A stretch of DNA of 7,331 nucleotides, taken from contig JACPXA010000211.1 in assembly GCA_016196785.1 (NCBI GenBank), positions 1 through 7,331 of the forward strand, given 5' to 3'. Below the pieces are notes generated by a model. It was not told the DNA's origin and ran no database searches. It was given only the letters and a program-made list of their open reading frames with translations. The stretch comes from Elusimicrobiota bacterium. GTDB taxonomy: Bacteria > Elusimicrobiota > Elusimicrobia > 2-01-FULL-59-12 > JACPXA01. Below are positions 1-5,391 of this stretch, in pieces. Both the position numbers and the translations under genes were made by a program. Position 1 is the stretch's first letter, and each line of letters begins with the position of its first letter.

Positions 1-1
1 G

Positions 2-1690
2 GCCACCCAAGCGCTTGGCCTGGATCCCTTCGCCGGATCCCTGATCAGCCGCACCCTCTCCGGCGCTATCTCGGGAGCCATTAGCCCGTCACACAATATC
101 TTCCAAGGGGTCTACAACGCCTTCCGGGACTCCGTCGGCAACTTCAGCACTATTCCGCCTCCACCCGACCCCGAGGATCCGCGATTTATCGCCACCCTTC
201 AGAATGGAACCAAGGTCTGGGATCAGGCCGCCTATAACCAGGCCATCGGCCAGTACGAGGCTTCCCGGCCGGTTTGGATGGCCCAAGCGTTAGCCAAGAC
301 CAACAACTTCTCCGACGAAATCCGGCAGTACGGTCTGGCCCAGGCCGTTGAGAACTACGCCACCAGCATCTTCCACCGCGACTCGGTCGAGTCTCTCGTC
401 CAATCCTTCGGCACCATCAAGGACGCCATCACCCAGCGGATGCAGCAGAACAAAATCCAGAACGTCACCTTAGAGGACGGAACCCAGGCCAAGAAACTCT
501 CCCTGGCCGATGACAAAGATTTTGCCCTTCTCTACAAGGAGGATCCCTTCGGCGAGATTTCACTCCTGGGGCTGACCGAGGACGAGATCGATCAGCGCTA
601 CTACGAGCTCCGCGCCGACCGCCAAACCCGCACTGCCGGCATGACTGAAGGCACCATCACCCGCACTTACCGATCTACCGCTCCGAACGGCACCACTGTC
701 ACAGCCCAATTCCTGGAAGAAGTTTCCGCTGCTGGTGTCACTAAGGTAACCATCCAAGATAGTCAAGGCAACAGCTACACCGTGACCCCTAACTCTTTCC
801 AGGACATCCGCCTGAACGCTGATGGCTCCATCCGCAATGGGCTGCTGACCGCTTCATCCGGAGCAAAATTCTATTTCCAGAATGGGATCCTGATTAAATC
901 GCGACTTGTGGGTCGCACCGATGTTGAGACGGGTGAGCCGCTGGATCCATTCCGGGTCAGCCCAACTTCGTCCAGCGATTTTGTCATGGAGATTACCGAG
1001 GCAATTTCTGGTCAGCCGAGGATGATCACCCTTGAGGGAAATCCTCCACCGGAAGTAGCGCAGATTTTGCAAAACCAGCCGGAGTTTCAGAGGTATCTGT
1101 CAGATTTTCTTGTTCCACCTGCCCACGCTGAGACGGTTGAGCCTGTAGTAGGAATTGCTGAAGCTTTCAGTGATCTGAATGGTTATCTTAAATCACAGGG
1201 GTTTGGTACAATCCGAGACACGCAAGGTAATACTGCCGCAGTGGACGCGCTGTATGGCCGGGCCGCTCAACTTGCCGGAGGGGACACGAGGAAAACGCTG
1301 GAGTATTTCCTGGCGATAGTGAATATCAAAGATCGAAAACTTGATATAAATGATCTTGAATGGGAACGAAGGGTGCGGAACCTACCGAGTGGCCTCGTCG
1401 GAACTTTTAAACCCCTATCAGAGAGCTATGACAATCGGGATAAACTCCAGCACTTTGCCACGTCCGCATTGCTCACCTATCGGACCAACCGGATCTTCGC
1501 GGACTTCGCGGGAAGGGCCTATGAGTGGCACGATTGGGCTCAGAAGTTCACGACCGATTATCTTGACCCGACTTATACTAACAATGGCGGTTACAGCAAC
1601 GAGGATGTTCGCGCCAACCGGTTAGGGCAAGATTTTGGAACTGTGGTAAAGCAAGAAGGAGGTACGAAACCGTCCTATGTGCTCTATTAA
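2..1690 (+). CDS. C-terminal part of a large protein of unknown function, possible polymorphic-toxin tip (5'-partial)
   Basis: The reading frame is open from base 2 with no stop until TAA at 1688-1690, so the gene enters from outside the window; the ATG at 278 is internal, not the start. The visible 562 residues begin with a Gly/Ala/Ser-alternating helical stretch (SGAISGAIS), then a helical Gln/Asp-rich part, a Thr/Ser/Asn-rich probably beta part (about residues 215-330), and a distinct C-terminal helical region. That last region holds DKLQHF (His484), YEWHDW (Glu508, Asp511) and DVRANRLGQDFG (Asp535, Asn539). A DKxxH ... E..D ... D..aN..G order is reminiscent, from memory, of the toxin tips of some Rhs-type proteins and of DUF2279/YfiM-like DKxxHF proteins, but I cannot assign a family. 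GC falls along the gene from 61% (1-360) to 50% (1141-1680), as when a C-terminal module has been swapped. It overlaps the next gene by 14 bases. Existence as a coding region is secure; function is not. Confidence 0.88.
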   Translation, partial: ATQALGLDPFAGSLISRTLSGAISGAISPSHNIFQGVYNAFRDSVGNFSTIPPPPDPEDPRFIATLQNGTKVWDQAAYNQAIGQYEASRPVWMAQALAKTNNFSDEIRQYGLAQAVENYATSIFHRDSVESLVQSFGTIKDAITQRMQQNKIQNVTLEDGTQAKKLSLADDKDFALLYKEDPFGEISLLGLTEDEIDQRYYELRADRQTRTAGMTEGTITRTYRSTAPNGTTVTAQFLEEVSAAGVTKVTIQDSQGNSYTVTPNSFQDIRLNADGSIRNGLLTASSGAKFYFQNGILIKSRLVGRTDVETGEPLDPFRVSPTSSSDFVMEITEAISGQPRMITLEGNPPPEVAQILQNQPEFQRYLSDFLVPPAHAETVEPVVGIAEAFSDLNGYLKSQGFGTIRDTQGNTAAVDALYGRAAQLAGGDTRKTLEYFLAIVNIKDRKLDINDLEWERRVRNLPSGLVGTFKPLSESYDNRDKLQHFATSALLTYRTNRIFADFAGRAYEWHDWAQKFTTDYLDPTYTNNGGYSNEDVRANRLGQDFGTVVKQEGGTKPSYVLY

Positions 1691-2075
1691 ACGGCACTTA
1701 TTGCTCGCCATGGGAATTGTTACGTCCCTTAATCTTTTCTTTCCACAAATAAGTAATGCAGGATCGACTTTGGAGTGGCATAAAATAACCAACGCCACAG
1801 AGGAAACCTTGCAGGTTTACTTCTATATTGGGTATCCTCTGAATCGAGTTTACTCGAAGAAGCTGACCCCTGGACAGCACCTGGAAATTCAGCAAGCTGT
1901 CGAATTTTGGAGTAACGCTTATAGCCTCGAGGTAGTCCAGAAGAAAACGGGCGAAAAAGAGATGGTCCTGTGGCAAGAATTCTTTACCCGTGAGTCTCTT
2001 TTTCAAAGAAAAGAGCGGGATGAAATTGGCGGAATCGTCATCAAACCAAAAGATCTCCGTCGGTCTCCTCAATGA
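1677..2075 (+). CDS. Small secreted protein of unknown function, possible immunity partner of the upstream protein
   Basis: This encodes 132 residues starting at ATG 1677. An excellent Shine-Dalgarno (AAGAAGGAGGT, 1653-1663) lies inside the end of the preceding gene, though its 14-base spacing from GGAGG is long; ATG 1710 is an in-frame alternative that would shorten the signal sequence. The N-terminus reads as a signal peptide: basic KR at 5-6, a hydrophobic core to about residue 23, and cleavage likely after SNA (about residue 28), so the protein probably works in the periplasm or outside. The mature part alternates polar and aromatic residues (LEWHKITNATEETLQVYFYI), suggesting a small beta domain, and ends in a basic tail. 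It matches no family I recognise. GC is about 44%, well below the rest of the window. The 14-base overlap implies translational coupling. An immunity or chaperone role is inferred from position and composition only. Confidence 0.8.
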   Translation: MCSIKRHLLLAMGIVTSLNLFFPQISNAGSTLEWHKITNATEETLQVYFYIGYPLNRVYSKKLTPGQHLEIQQAVEFWSNAYSLEVVQKKTGEKEMVLWQEFFTRESLFQRKERDEIGGIVIKPKDLRRSPQ

Positions 2076-2091
2076 GCGAGAAAAGTTTGGT

Positions 2092-2111
2092 CAGTTGCCA
2101 CAGGCACACTG
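2092..2111. terminator. Weak hairpin between convergent genes
   Basis: CAGTTGCC (2092-2099) pairs with GGCA-C-ACTG (2103-2111) across an ACA loop, giving eight base pairs with one bulged C at 2107. On the - strand the stem is followed by ACCAAACTTTTCTC, a poor U tract; on the + strand there is no T run. It sits between the stop of the secreted-protein gene and the end of the yidD remnant, where a shared terminator would be expected. The evidence is modest. Confidence 0.25.
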
Positions 2112-2126
2112 AATCCCCAGCGGCCG

Positions 2127-2338
2127 TCACGGCCAATCTTCGCCACCTTGATACATAGCCCCGTTGCACCGCCGGATCCGCCGGCAGCCATAGCGCAGGC
2201 CTTGGAAGGAGCCGTGTTTCCGAACGGCGAGGATCGCGTATTCGGAACAGCTGGGGGGGTGTAGATGCAGGCCCGGTTGTGGAGGTGGCGCAGGCGCCGC
2301 TGGTAGATCCGGATCAGGGAGATGATGAGCCGCTTCAC
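2127..2338 (-). pseudogene. yidD: yidD, membrane protein insertion efficiency factor, frameshifted at a poly-C run
   Basis: YidD is a small amphipathic protein of the inner-membrane face that assists YidC/Sec-dependent insertion. From GTG 2338 the first frame gives MKRLIISLIRIYQRRLRHLH followed by NRACIYTP, the usual YidD N-terminus and start of its core. The continuation SCSEYAILAVRKHG, then RRIRRC and a GGEDWP end, lies in another frame and stops at 2127-2129. The frames meet in seven C on the coding strand (2253-2259 as G). Five C would restore the family motif C-x-Y-T-P-S-C-S-x-Y-A and a 69-residue protein, the usual YidD size; eight C would also rejoin the frames but leave an extra proline. 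The rest of the coding sequence looks intact, so the break is recent, a sequencing error, or reversible slippage. No rnpA or yidC neighbour is present, which is atypical. Sequence shows the two halves and the run; the cause is inference. Confidence 0.85.
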
Positions 2339-2424
2339 CCCTGCGCCCGCTCGAACACGGGTTTCCCCTTAGATTGGAATTCTTCCGCGGGGGAAAGTGA
2401 AGCCTTGCTGAAAAGGGAAATTCA

Positions 2425-2453
2425 TTGCCCGCGATCGGCGGGCTCGATATAAT
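2425..2453 (+). promoter_or_regulatory. Sigma70-like promoter of the lipoprotein operon
   Basis: A -35 box TTGCCC (2425-2430, four of six consensus bases) is separated by exactly 17 bases from a perfect -10 box TATAAT (2448-2453). Transcription would begin near 2460, leaving a leader of about 44 bases before the ATG at 2504. It lies just upstream of the first gene of a five-gene + strand run and faces away from the yidD remnant. Confidence 0.7.
2427..2443. promoter_or_regulatory. Inverted repeat in the promoter spacer, candidate operator
   Basis: GCCCGC (2427-2432) and GCGGGC (2438-2443) are perfect 6-base inverted arms around GATCG. The element overlaps the -35 box and fills most of the spacer, so a protein bound there would block RNA polymerase. 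The bound factor is unknown. Confidence 0.4.
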
Positions 2454-2503
2454 GCCGGAAACACCTCGCTCCGTGTCCACGTTTGTTTAAGGAGAACAGA
2501 AAG

Positions 2504-2581
2504 ATGCGCCGGTGGTTCTTGGTGGGGCTCGCTTTGCTGGTCGCAGGCTGTGTCACAGGCAGGCCGCACGCGAACCGCTAA
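2504..2581 (+). CDS. Mini-lipoprotein of 25 residues
   Basis: ATG 2504 to TAA 2579-2581 encodes 25 residues. The start has a good Shine-Dalgarno (AAGGAG, 2489-2494) and is the first ATG after the predicted promoter. The product begins MRRWFLVGLALLVAGC: two arginines, a short hydrophobic core and a clean lipobox VAGC with Cys16. After processing only a ten-residue lipopeptide (CVTGRPHANR) would remain; Val at +2 does not signal inner-membrane retention. It resembles tiny lipoproteins such as entericidins or bacteriocin-release proteins in design only, not in sequence. TAA is 16 bases before the next ATG, so the genes are probably co-transcribed and perhaps coupled. It could also be the surviving start of a longer, deleted lipoprotein gene or a translated leader. 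The good ribosome site, placement and lipobox support real translation. Confidence 0.55.
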   Translation: MRRWFLVGLALLVAGCVTGRPHANR

Positions 2582-2597
2582 CCTGAAGGGAGGCAAG

Positions 2598-3236
2598 ATG
2601 CAAAGCAGATTATCCTTGATGATTCTTCCCATCGTGCTGTTGCTCTCCGGATGCGCCACAGCCATGCTGCCGCAGGGGCCGGACATCTACTCTTTCTCCG
2701 TAAGACCCAATGCGCCCACCATCGTCGTTGCACGCGCTGTCGATGAAAGGGCGAATAAACAGCGCCTGGGTTCCATCGGCGCAACACAATATTCGATGAA
2801 GGCTGACCCTGTCGAATTAGTCGGGAAAGAGGCCGTTGCGGCGCTTTACGAGCAAGGTTTTAACGCGAGGCTAGGCCAGATTTCTTCCGATCGGCCGGAG
2901 GCTTTTTCTGAGGAGGCGCAGCGCTTGGGGGCACAGGGGGTTCTGGCGATCCAGGTTAAAGCCATCTCACTGGAATCCTTCGACATATTGATGGATCCGC
3001 CTACCACGAAAGCAACGCTCCATGGCACGCTGTACGACTCCCAAGGCAGAAGCGTGGAGACGTCTGAGGTGACGGGGCTCGTCCAGCGGCGCATCAGTAT
3101 GTTCGCCTATGAAAAAGCCAGCGGCGAACTGGTGGGAGAGGCGATTCACGATGCGGCCCGGAACTTGACCAAACCGGGAGCCCTGGGCACCGCCTTGACG
3201 AAACTGGCGAGCGACAAAACAGAGGAAAATCAATGA
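2598..3236 (+). CDS. YajG-like outer-membrane lipoprotein
   Basis: The 212-residue product starts at ATG 2598, chosen over GTG 2550 because AAGGGAGG (2586-2593) sits four bases before it and because the signal peptide then begins immediately: a hydrophobic core followed by lipobox LSGC with Cys19. Ala at +2 suggests transport to the outer membrane. The mature protein has a strand TIVVARAVDERANK, then a helix ending EQGFNAR, and a later strand GVLAIQVKAI, an alpha/beta layout like the YajG/Lipoprotein_16 family (the DxR..K.LG pattern after the first strand and 'L...GF' after the helix). The assignment is from pattern memory and moderate. The biochemical role of YajG-type proteins is poorly known. 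Its stop overlaps the next start (ATGA, 3233-3236), showing translational coupling, and the hairpin-bearing promoter upstream would drive it. Confidence 0.85.
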   Translation: MQSRLSLMILPIVLLLSGCATAMLPQGPDIYSFSVRPNAPTIVVARAVDERANKQRLGSIGATQYSMKADPVELVGKEAVAALYEQGFNARLGQISSDRPEAFSEEAQRLGAQGVLAIQVKAISLESFDILMDPPTTKATLHGTLYDSQGRSVETSEVTGLVQRRISMFAYEKASGELVGEAIHDAARNLTKPGALGTALTKLASDKTEENQ

Positions 3237-3712
3237 CGCGAATTTTAGCCGCCCTTTTGGTCGCCGCGCTGTTGTCTGGCTGCGCCAGTATTATTCACGG
3301 CTCCAGGCAGGATGTCCGGGTCACCTCTGTGCCTTCCGGCGCCGTCGTTCGGGTCAACCTGAACAACCAGGCCACCACGACCCCCGGAGTCCTGACCCTC
3401 AACCGGAAGGAGATCGGCTACGTTTTGACCTTCGAGAAGCAGGGCTACAAGCCGGTGGAGGTTTCCCTGCGACGGACAGTGGATGGCTGGCTGTTCGGCA
3501 ATATCCTTTTTGGGGGCCTGGTCGGGATCGTCATCGACTTCGCCAGCGGTTCGGCCTACAAACTCACCCCCGACGAGGTGAGCACGGTGCTGACCCAGAT
3601 GAACGTCTCCATGAAGGACACGAAGAAAGGAGACCTCCTTGTTGTCGTGGACCTGGAACGGCTACCCAAACAAGCCAGGGAGAGAATTGCTCGAAGCGAC
3701 CGCGCGGCATAG
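3233..3712 (+). CDS. PEGA-like lipoprotein
   Basis: A 159-residue protein with a lipoprotein signal: TR at 2-3, an Ala/Leu core and lipobox LSGC with Cys17, followed by Ala. Residues about 26-75 read as a PEGA-like beta domain (VTSVPSGAVVRVN, then TTPGVLTLNRKE, then GYVLTFEKQGYKP), a small fold found in surface-attached proteins. A hydrophobic segment with WLFGNILFGGLVGIVIDFASG (about residues 84-103) follows; it is common in this lipoprotein type and may pack against the membrane. The C-terminal part, from about residue 115, is charged and without recognised motif. The start codon overlaps the previous stop as ATGA, and the end overlaps the metallopeptidase gene, so it is an interior operon gene. 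Binding partner unknown; cell-envelope location is well supported, specific role is not. Confidence 0.85.
   Translation: MTRILAALLVAALLSGCASIIHGSRQDVRVTSVPSGAVVRVNLNNQATTTPGVLTLNRKEIGYVLTFEKQGYKPVEVSLRRTVDGWLFGNILFGGLVGIVIDFASGSAYKLTPDEVSTVLTQMNVSMKDTKKGDLLVVVDLERLPKQARERIARSDRAA
3627..3640 (+). promoter_or_regulatory. Palindromic ribosome-binding site before TTG 3639
   Basis: AAGGAG (3627-3632) is followed after AC by its exact inverse CTCCTT (3635-3640), which runs into the alternative TTG start at 3639. The SD has ideal six-base spacing to that TTG, yet the inverse copy could mask it in RNA. It is inside the PEGA-lipoprotein gene, so coding constraint alone may explain it. Confidence 0.25.
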
Positions 3713-4652
3713 AAGAACCCGGAGAAACTCTGGCCTGTTTCTCTCCCTCTGCTTGTTCCTCGCCTTCTGCGGCCCTGCTTCCCCCGCTGAGGAAGCCGAC
3801 CCGCCCGCACCCGTTCCACAACCACAGCCGTCTGCACAGATCGAACGAGGCCGCCCTGTCTGGCTTCTGGATGCTCTCGGGAATCTCCTGAGCCTGCCCA
3901 AGAAATTAATCCTCCTCAATCGGAAGGTCGACAGCCATTCCGTCTCACCCAAAACGGAACAGGCCCTCCAGGCTTTCCTGGCCGCGCACCCTGAAGCCGC
4001 AAAGGACGTGAAGGTGCGAATCAACCAATGGACCCCCGTCGGGGAGTTCAGGCGCCTGGCCCAGAACAAGCGGATCGAATGGTATTTCCGGATCTTCCCG
4101 GGCATCCTAACCACGCTTTTCTCCTCCGTCACCGGCAGGATCCTCGGCGGAGACCACTACAACCCCTACACCAACACGATTCACCTCTTTTCCGATGACA
4201 CGGCCATCGCCCTCCACGAAGCCGGCCACGCGGTGGATTTCGCCCGGAACCCCTTCCCCGGGCTCTACGCGGTCGGACGGATCCTGGTTCCCGTCGAACT
4301 CAGCCAGGAGCAAACCGCCTCCGACATCGCCATACAGCACCTGAAGGAAAACAAAGACCGCGAAGGGGAACTCCACGCCTACCAGACCCTCTACCCCGCC
4401 TTCGGAACCTACGCAGGAGATGCTGCGGGGCTGCCCTATGGAAATTACATCGGTGCCGGCGTCGGCCACGTGATGGGGTTTTGGCAGCGGCACGAGCGCC
4501 GGCTCGGCTACCAAGCTCTCGATGAAGCCCGGGTGGGAGGCACCGTCAGGAACGACGAGCTCTCGCGAACGCTCCTCGCCCGACGAGAGGAATCCCGCGT
4601 CACGCTGTTAGAAACCCTAGGGGGAAAGCATGATCAAGCGCGCCTCGAATGA
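3687..4652 (+). CDS. Exported HEAGH zinc metallopeptidase-like protein
   Basis: From TTG 3687 this gives 321 residues. That start follows AGGGAG (3677-3682) by four bases, overlaps the previous gene by 26 bases and leaves a basic n-region (RHRRTRR), a hydrophobic core at about 17-29 and a cleavage site after SPA (residue 34). TTG 3639 is an alternative with a better-spaced ribosome site, but it adds a long n-region and a 74-base overlap. The mature protein has a conserved-looking GGDHYNPYTNTIHLFSDD block just before HEAGH (His177, Glu178, His181). This is the HExxH zinc motif, with Glu178 as the likely catalytic base. Glu208 in QEQTASD is the best third ligand, as in gluzincins; Glu204 is an alternative. 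The protein is thus probably periplasmic. Substrate is unknown and I do not recognise a named peptidase family. It shares an operon with three lipoproteins, so envelope-protein processing is plausible but inferred. Confidence 0.85.
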   Translation: MLEATARHRRTRRNSGLFLSLCLFLAFCGPASPAEEADPPAPVPQPQPSAQIERGRPVWLLDALGNLLSLPKKLILLNRKVDSHSVSPKTEQALQAFLAAHPEAAKDVKVRINQWTPVGEFRRLAQNKRIEWYFRIFPGILTTLFSSVTGRILGGDHYNPYTNTIHLFSDDTAIALHEAGHAVDFARNPFPGLYAVGRILVPVELSQEQTASDIAIQHLKENKDREGELHAYQTLYPAFGTYAGDAAGLPYGNYIGAGVGHVMGFWQRHERRLGYQALDEARVGGTVRNDELSRTLLARREESRVTLLETLGGKHDQARLE

Positions 4653-5241
4653 TCATCCGATTCATGAGCTGCTGGCCAAGCGGTGGAGCCCTTACGCCTT
4701 CGATGGCCGGCCGGTGCCTAAGGCCGATTTGCTCTCGCTGTTCGAAGCGGCCCGGTGGGCGGCCTCCTCCTACAATGAGCAGCCGTGGAGCTACATCGTG
4801 GCGACAAAGGAGGAACCGGCGGAGTTCGAGAAGCTGCTCTCCTGCCTGGTCGAGGGCAATCAGGGCTGGGCGAAGGCGGCGCCTGTACTCGCCATCGGCG
4901 TGGCGAGTCTCCATTTCAAGCTGAACGGGAAACCGAACAAGGCCGCCATCCATGACCTGGGGCTGGCCGCCTGCAGCCTGACGTTCGAGGCGACTGCCCG
5001 GGGCCTCGCGGTACATCAGATGATCGGCATCCTGCCGGAGAGGGCGCGTGAACTTTATGCAATCCCCCAGGGATACGAGGCCGTCACGGGAATCGCGATC
5101 GGCTATGCGGGAGACCCCAATCAACTGCCGGATCATCTCAAGCAGCGCGACCTTGCCCCTCGCACCCGGAAGCCCCTCGGAGATTTCCTATTCGGCGGAA
5201 CGTGGGGAAGCCCCTCGAGCTGGGCTCGCGTTATCCCCTAA
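4630..5241 (+). CDS. Nitroreductase-family FMN oxidoreductase
   Basis: The 203-residue product has the full length of a single-domain nitroreductase, a family that binds FMN as a homodimer and uses NAD(P)H to reduce nitro-aromatics, quinones and similar acceptors. Visible hallmarks are the N-terminal RWSPYAFDGRPVP (Arg18, Ser20 area, contacting the FMN phosphate), AARWAASSYNEQPW (helix plus Asn-x-Gln-Pro-Trp), HDLGLAACSLTFEATARGL (the dimer-core helix), and a closing RTRKPLGDFLFGGTWG. No signal peptide, so it is cytoplasmic, unlike the other products of this operon. ATG 4630 follows GGGGG (4620-4624) and lies 23 bases inside the metallopeptidase gene, indicating coupling. It ends the operon: TAA 5239-5241 falls inside the C-rich tract. 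The natural substrate cannot be told from sequence. Confidence 0.95.
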   Translation: MIKRASNDHPIHELLAKRWSPYAFDGRPVPKADLLSLFEAARWAASSYNEQPWSYIVATKEEPAEFEKLLSCLVEGNQGWAKAAPVLAIGVASLHFKLNGKPNKAAIHDLGLAACSLTFEATARGLAVHQMIGILPERARELYAIPQGYEAVTGIAIGYAGDPNQLPDHLKQRDLAPRTRKPLGDFLFGGTWGSPSSWARVIP

Positions 5242-5272
5242 ACAACCCACCCTAACAAACCCTAACAACCCC
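5235..5272 (-). repeat. G-quadruplex motif on the - strand (C-rich on +)
   Basis: On the - strand, runs of 4, 3, 3, 3 and 4 G (5269-5272, 5260-5262, 5250-5252, 5246-5248, 5235-5238) are separated by loops of 6, 7, 1 and 7 bases. This satisfies the standard G3+N1-7 rule with one spare run. The tract contains the nitroreductase stop codon and ends one base before the -35 box of the next promoter. The + strand could form an i-motif. Folding in the cell is inferred, the motif is seen directly. Confidence 0.75.
5249..5268. repeat. Tandem 10-base repeat, two copies of ACCCTAACAA
   Basis: ACCCTAACAA occurs at 5249-5258 and again immediately at 5259-5268, with a degenerate copy just upstream (5237-5246). 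Head-to-tail units build the periodic G runs of the quadruplex motif. The unit contains CCCTAA, the telomere-like hexamer, but two copies in a bacterium are a coincidence rather than a telomere. Confidence 0.7.
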
Positions 5273-5301
5273 TTGATTTTTCCCGCCTGATCAGGTAAAT
5301 T
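5273..5301 (+). promoter_or_regulatory. Candidate promoter of the histidine-kinase pair
   Basis: TTGATT (5273-5278) and TAAATT (5296-5301) are spaced exactly 17 bases apart, each matching four of six sigma70 consensus bases. They lie in the only AT-rich stretch of the 150-base gap upstream of the kinase. The start would be near 5308, leaving a leader of about 85 bases. A TATACT at 5335-5340 lacks a matching -35 box. Confidence 0.35.
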
Positions 5302-5304
5302 TAC
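5286..5304. promoter_or_regulatory. Two abutting palindromes, candidate operator
   Basis: CCTGATCAGG (5286-5295) and GTAAATTTAC (5295-5304) are both perfect 10-base palindromes and share base 5295. Their centres are nine bases apart. The first lies in the promoter spacer and the second covers the -10 box, so dimeric regulators there would repress transcription. No cognate protein is in the window. Confidence 0.4.
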
Positions 5305-5391
5305 TCCTATACACCCTGCTAGCTGATTTATCTATATACTCTCTCTAACGCCACCGCGGCGATTGCGGCCGAGGAAGAAAAGGGGAATCTG

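Noticed and set aside
278..280. ATG as start of the first gene
   Set aside because: The same frame is open back to base 2 with coherent protein sequence, so this is an internal methionine.
1102..1143. PPAHAET read as a signal-peptide cleavage site or toxin-release signal
   Set aside because: No hydrophobic core precedes it and it is deep inside a long open frame.
2122..2134. GGCCG-TCA-CGGCC hairpin over the yidD stop codon
   Set aside because: Short stem without a T run, so not convincing as a terminator.
2339..2480. Upstream extension of the second yidD frame
   Set aside because: Translation there is Pro/Ser/Arg-rich low-complexity and does not resemble YidD; the true N-terminus lies in the other frame.
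2550..2552. GTG start for the YajG-like lipoprotein
   Set aside because: It would add 16 residues before the lipoprotein signal peptide and lies within the mini-lipoprotein gene; ATG 2598 has a good ribosome site.
4600..5136. Long - strand open frame opposite the nitroreductase
   Set aside because: The + strand frame has clear nitroreductase motifs; the antisense frame is a high-GC shadow without recognisable protein.
5335..5340. TATACT as an alternative -10 box for the kinase
   Set aside because: No -35-like hexamer at 16-18 bases upstream and no extended -10.
5354..5368. CCGC/GCGG hairpin before the kinase ribosome site
   Set aside because: Only four base pairs with a 7-base loop; too weak to support a regulatory call.
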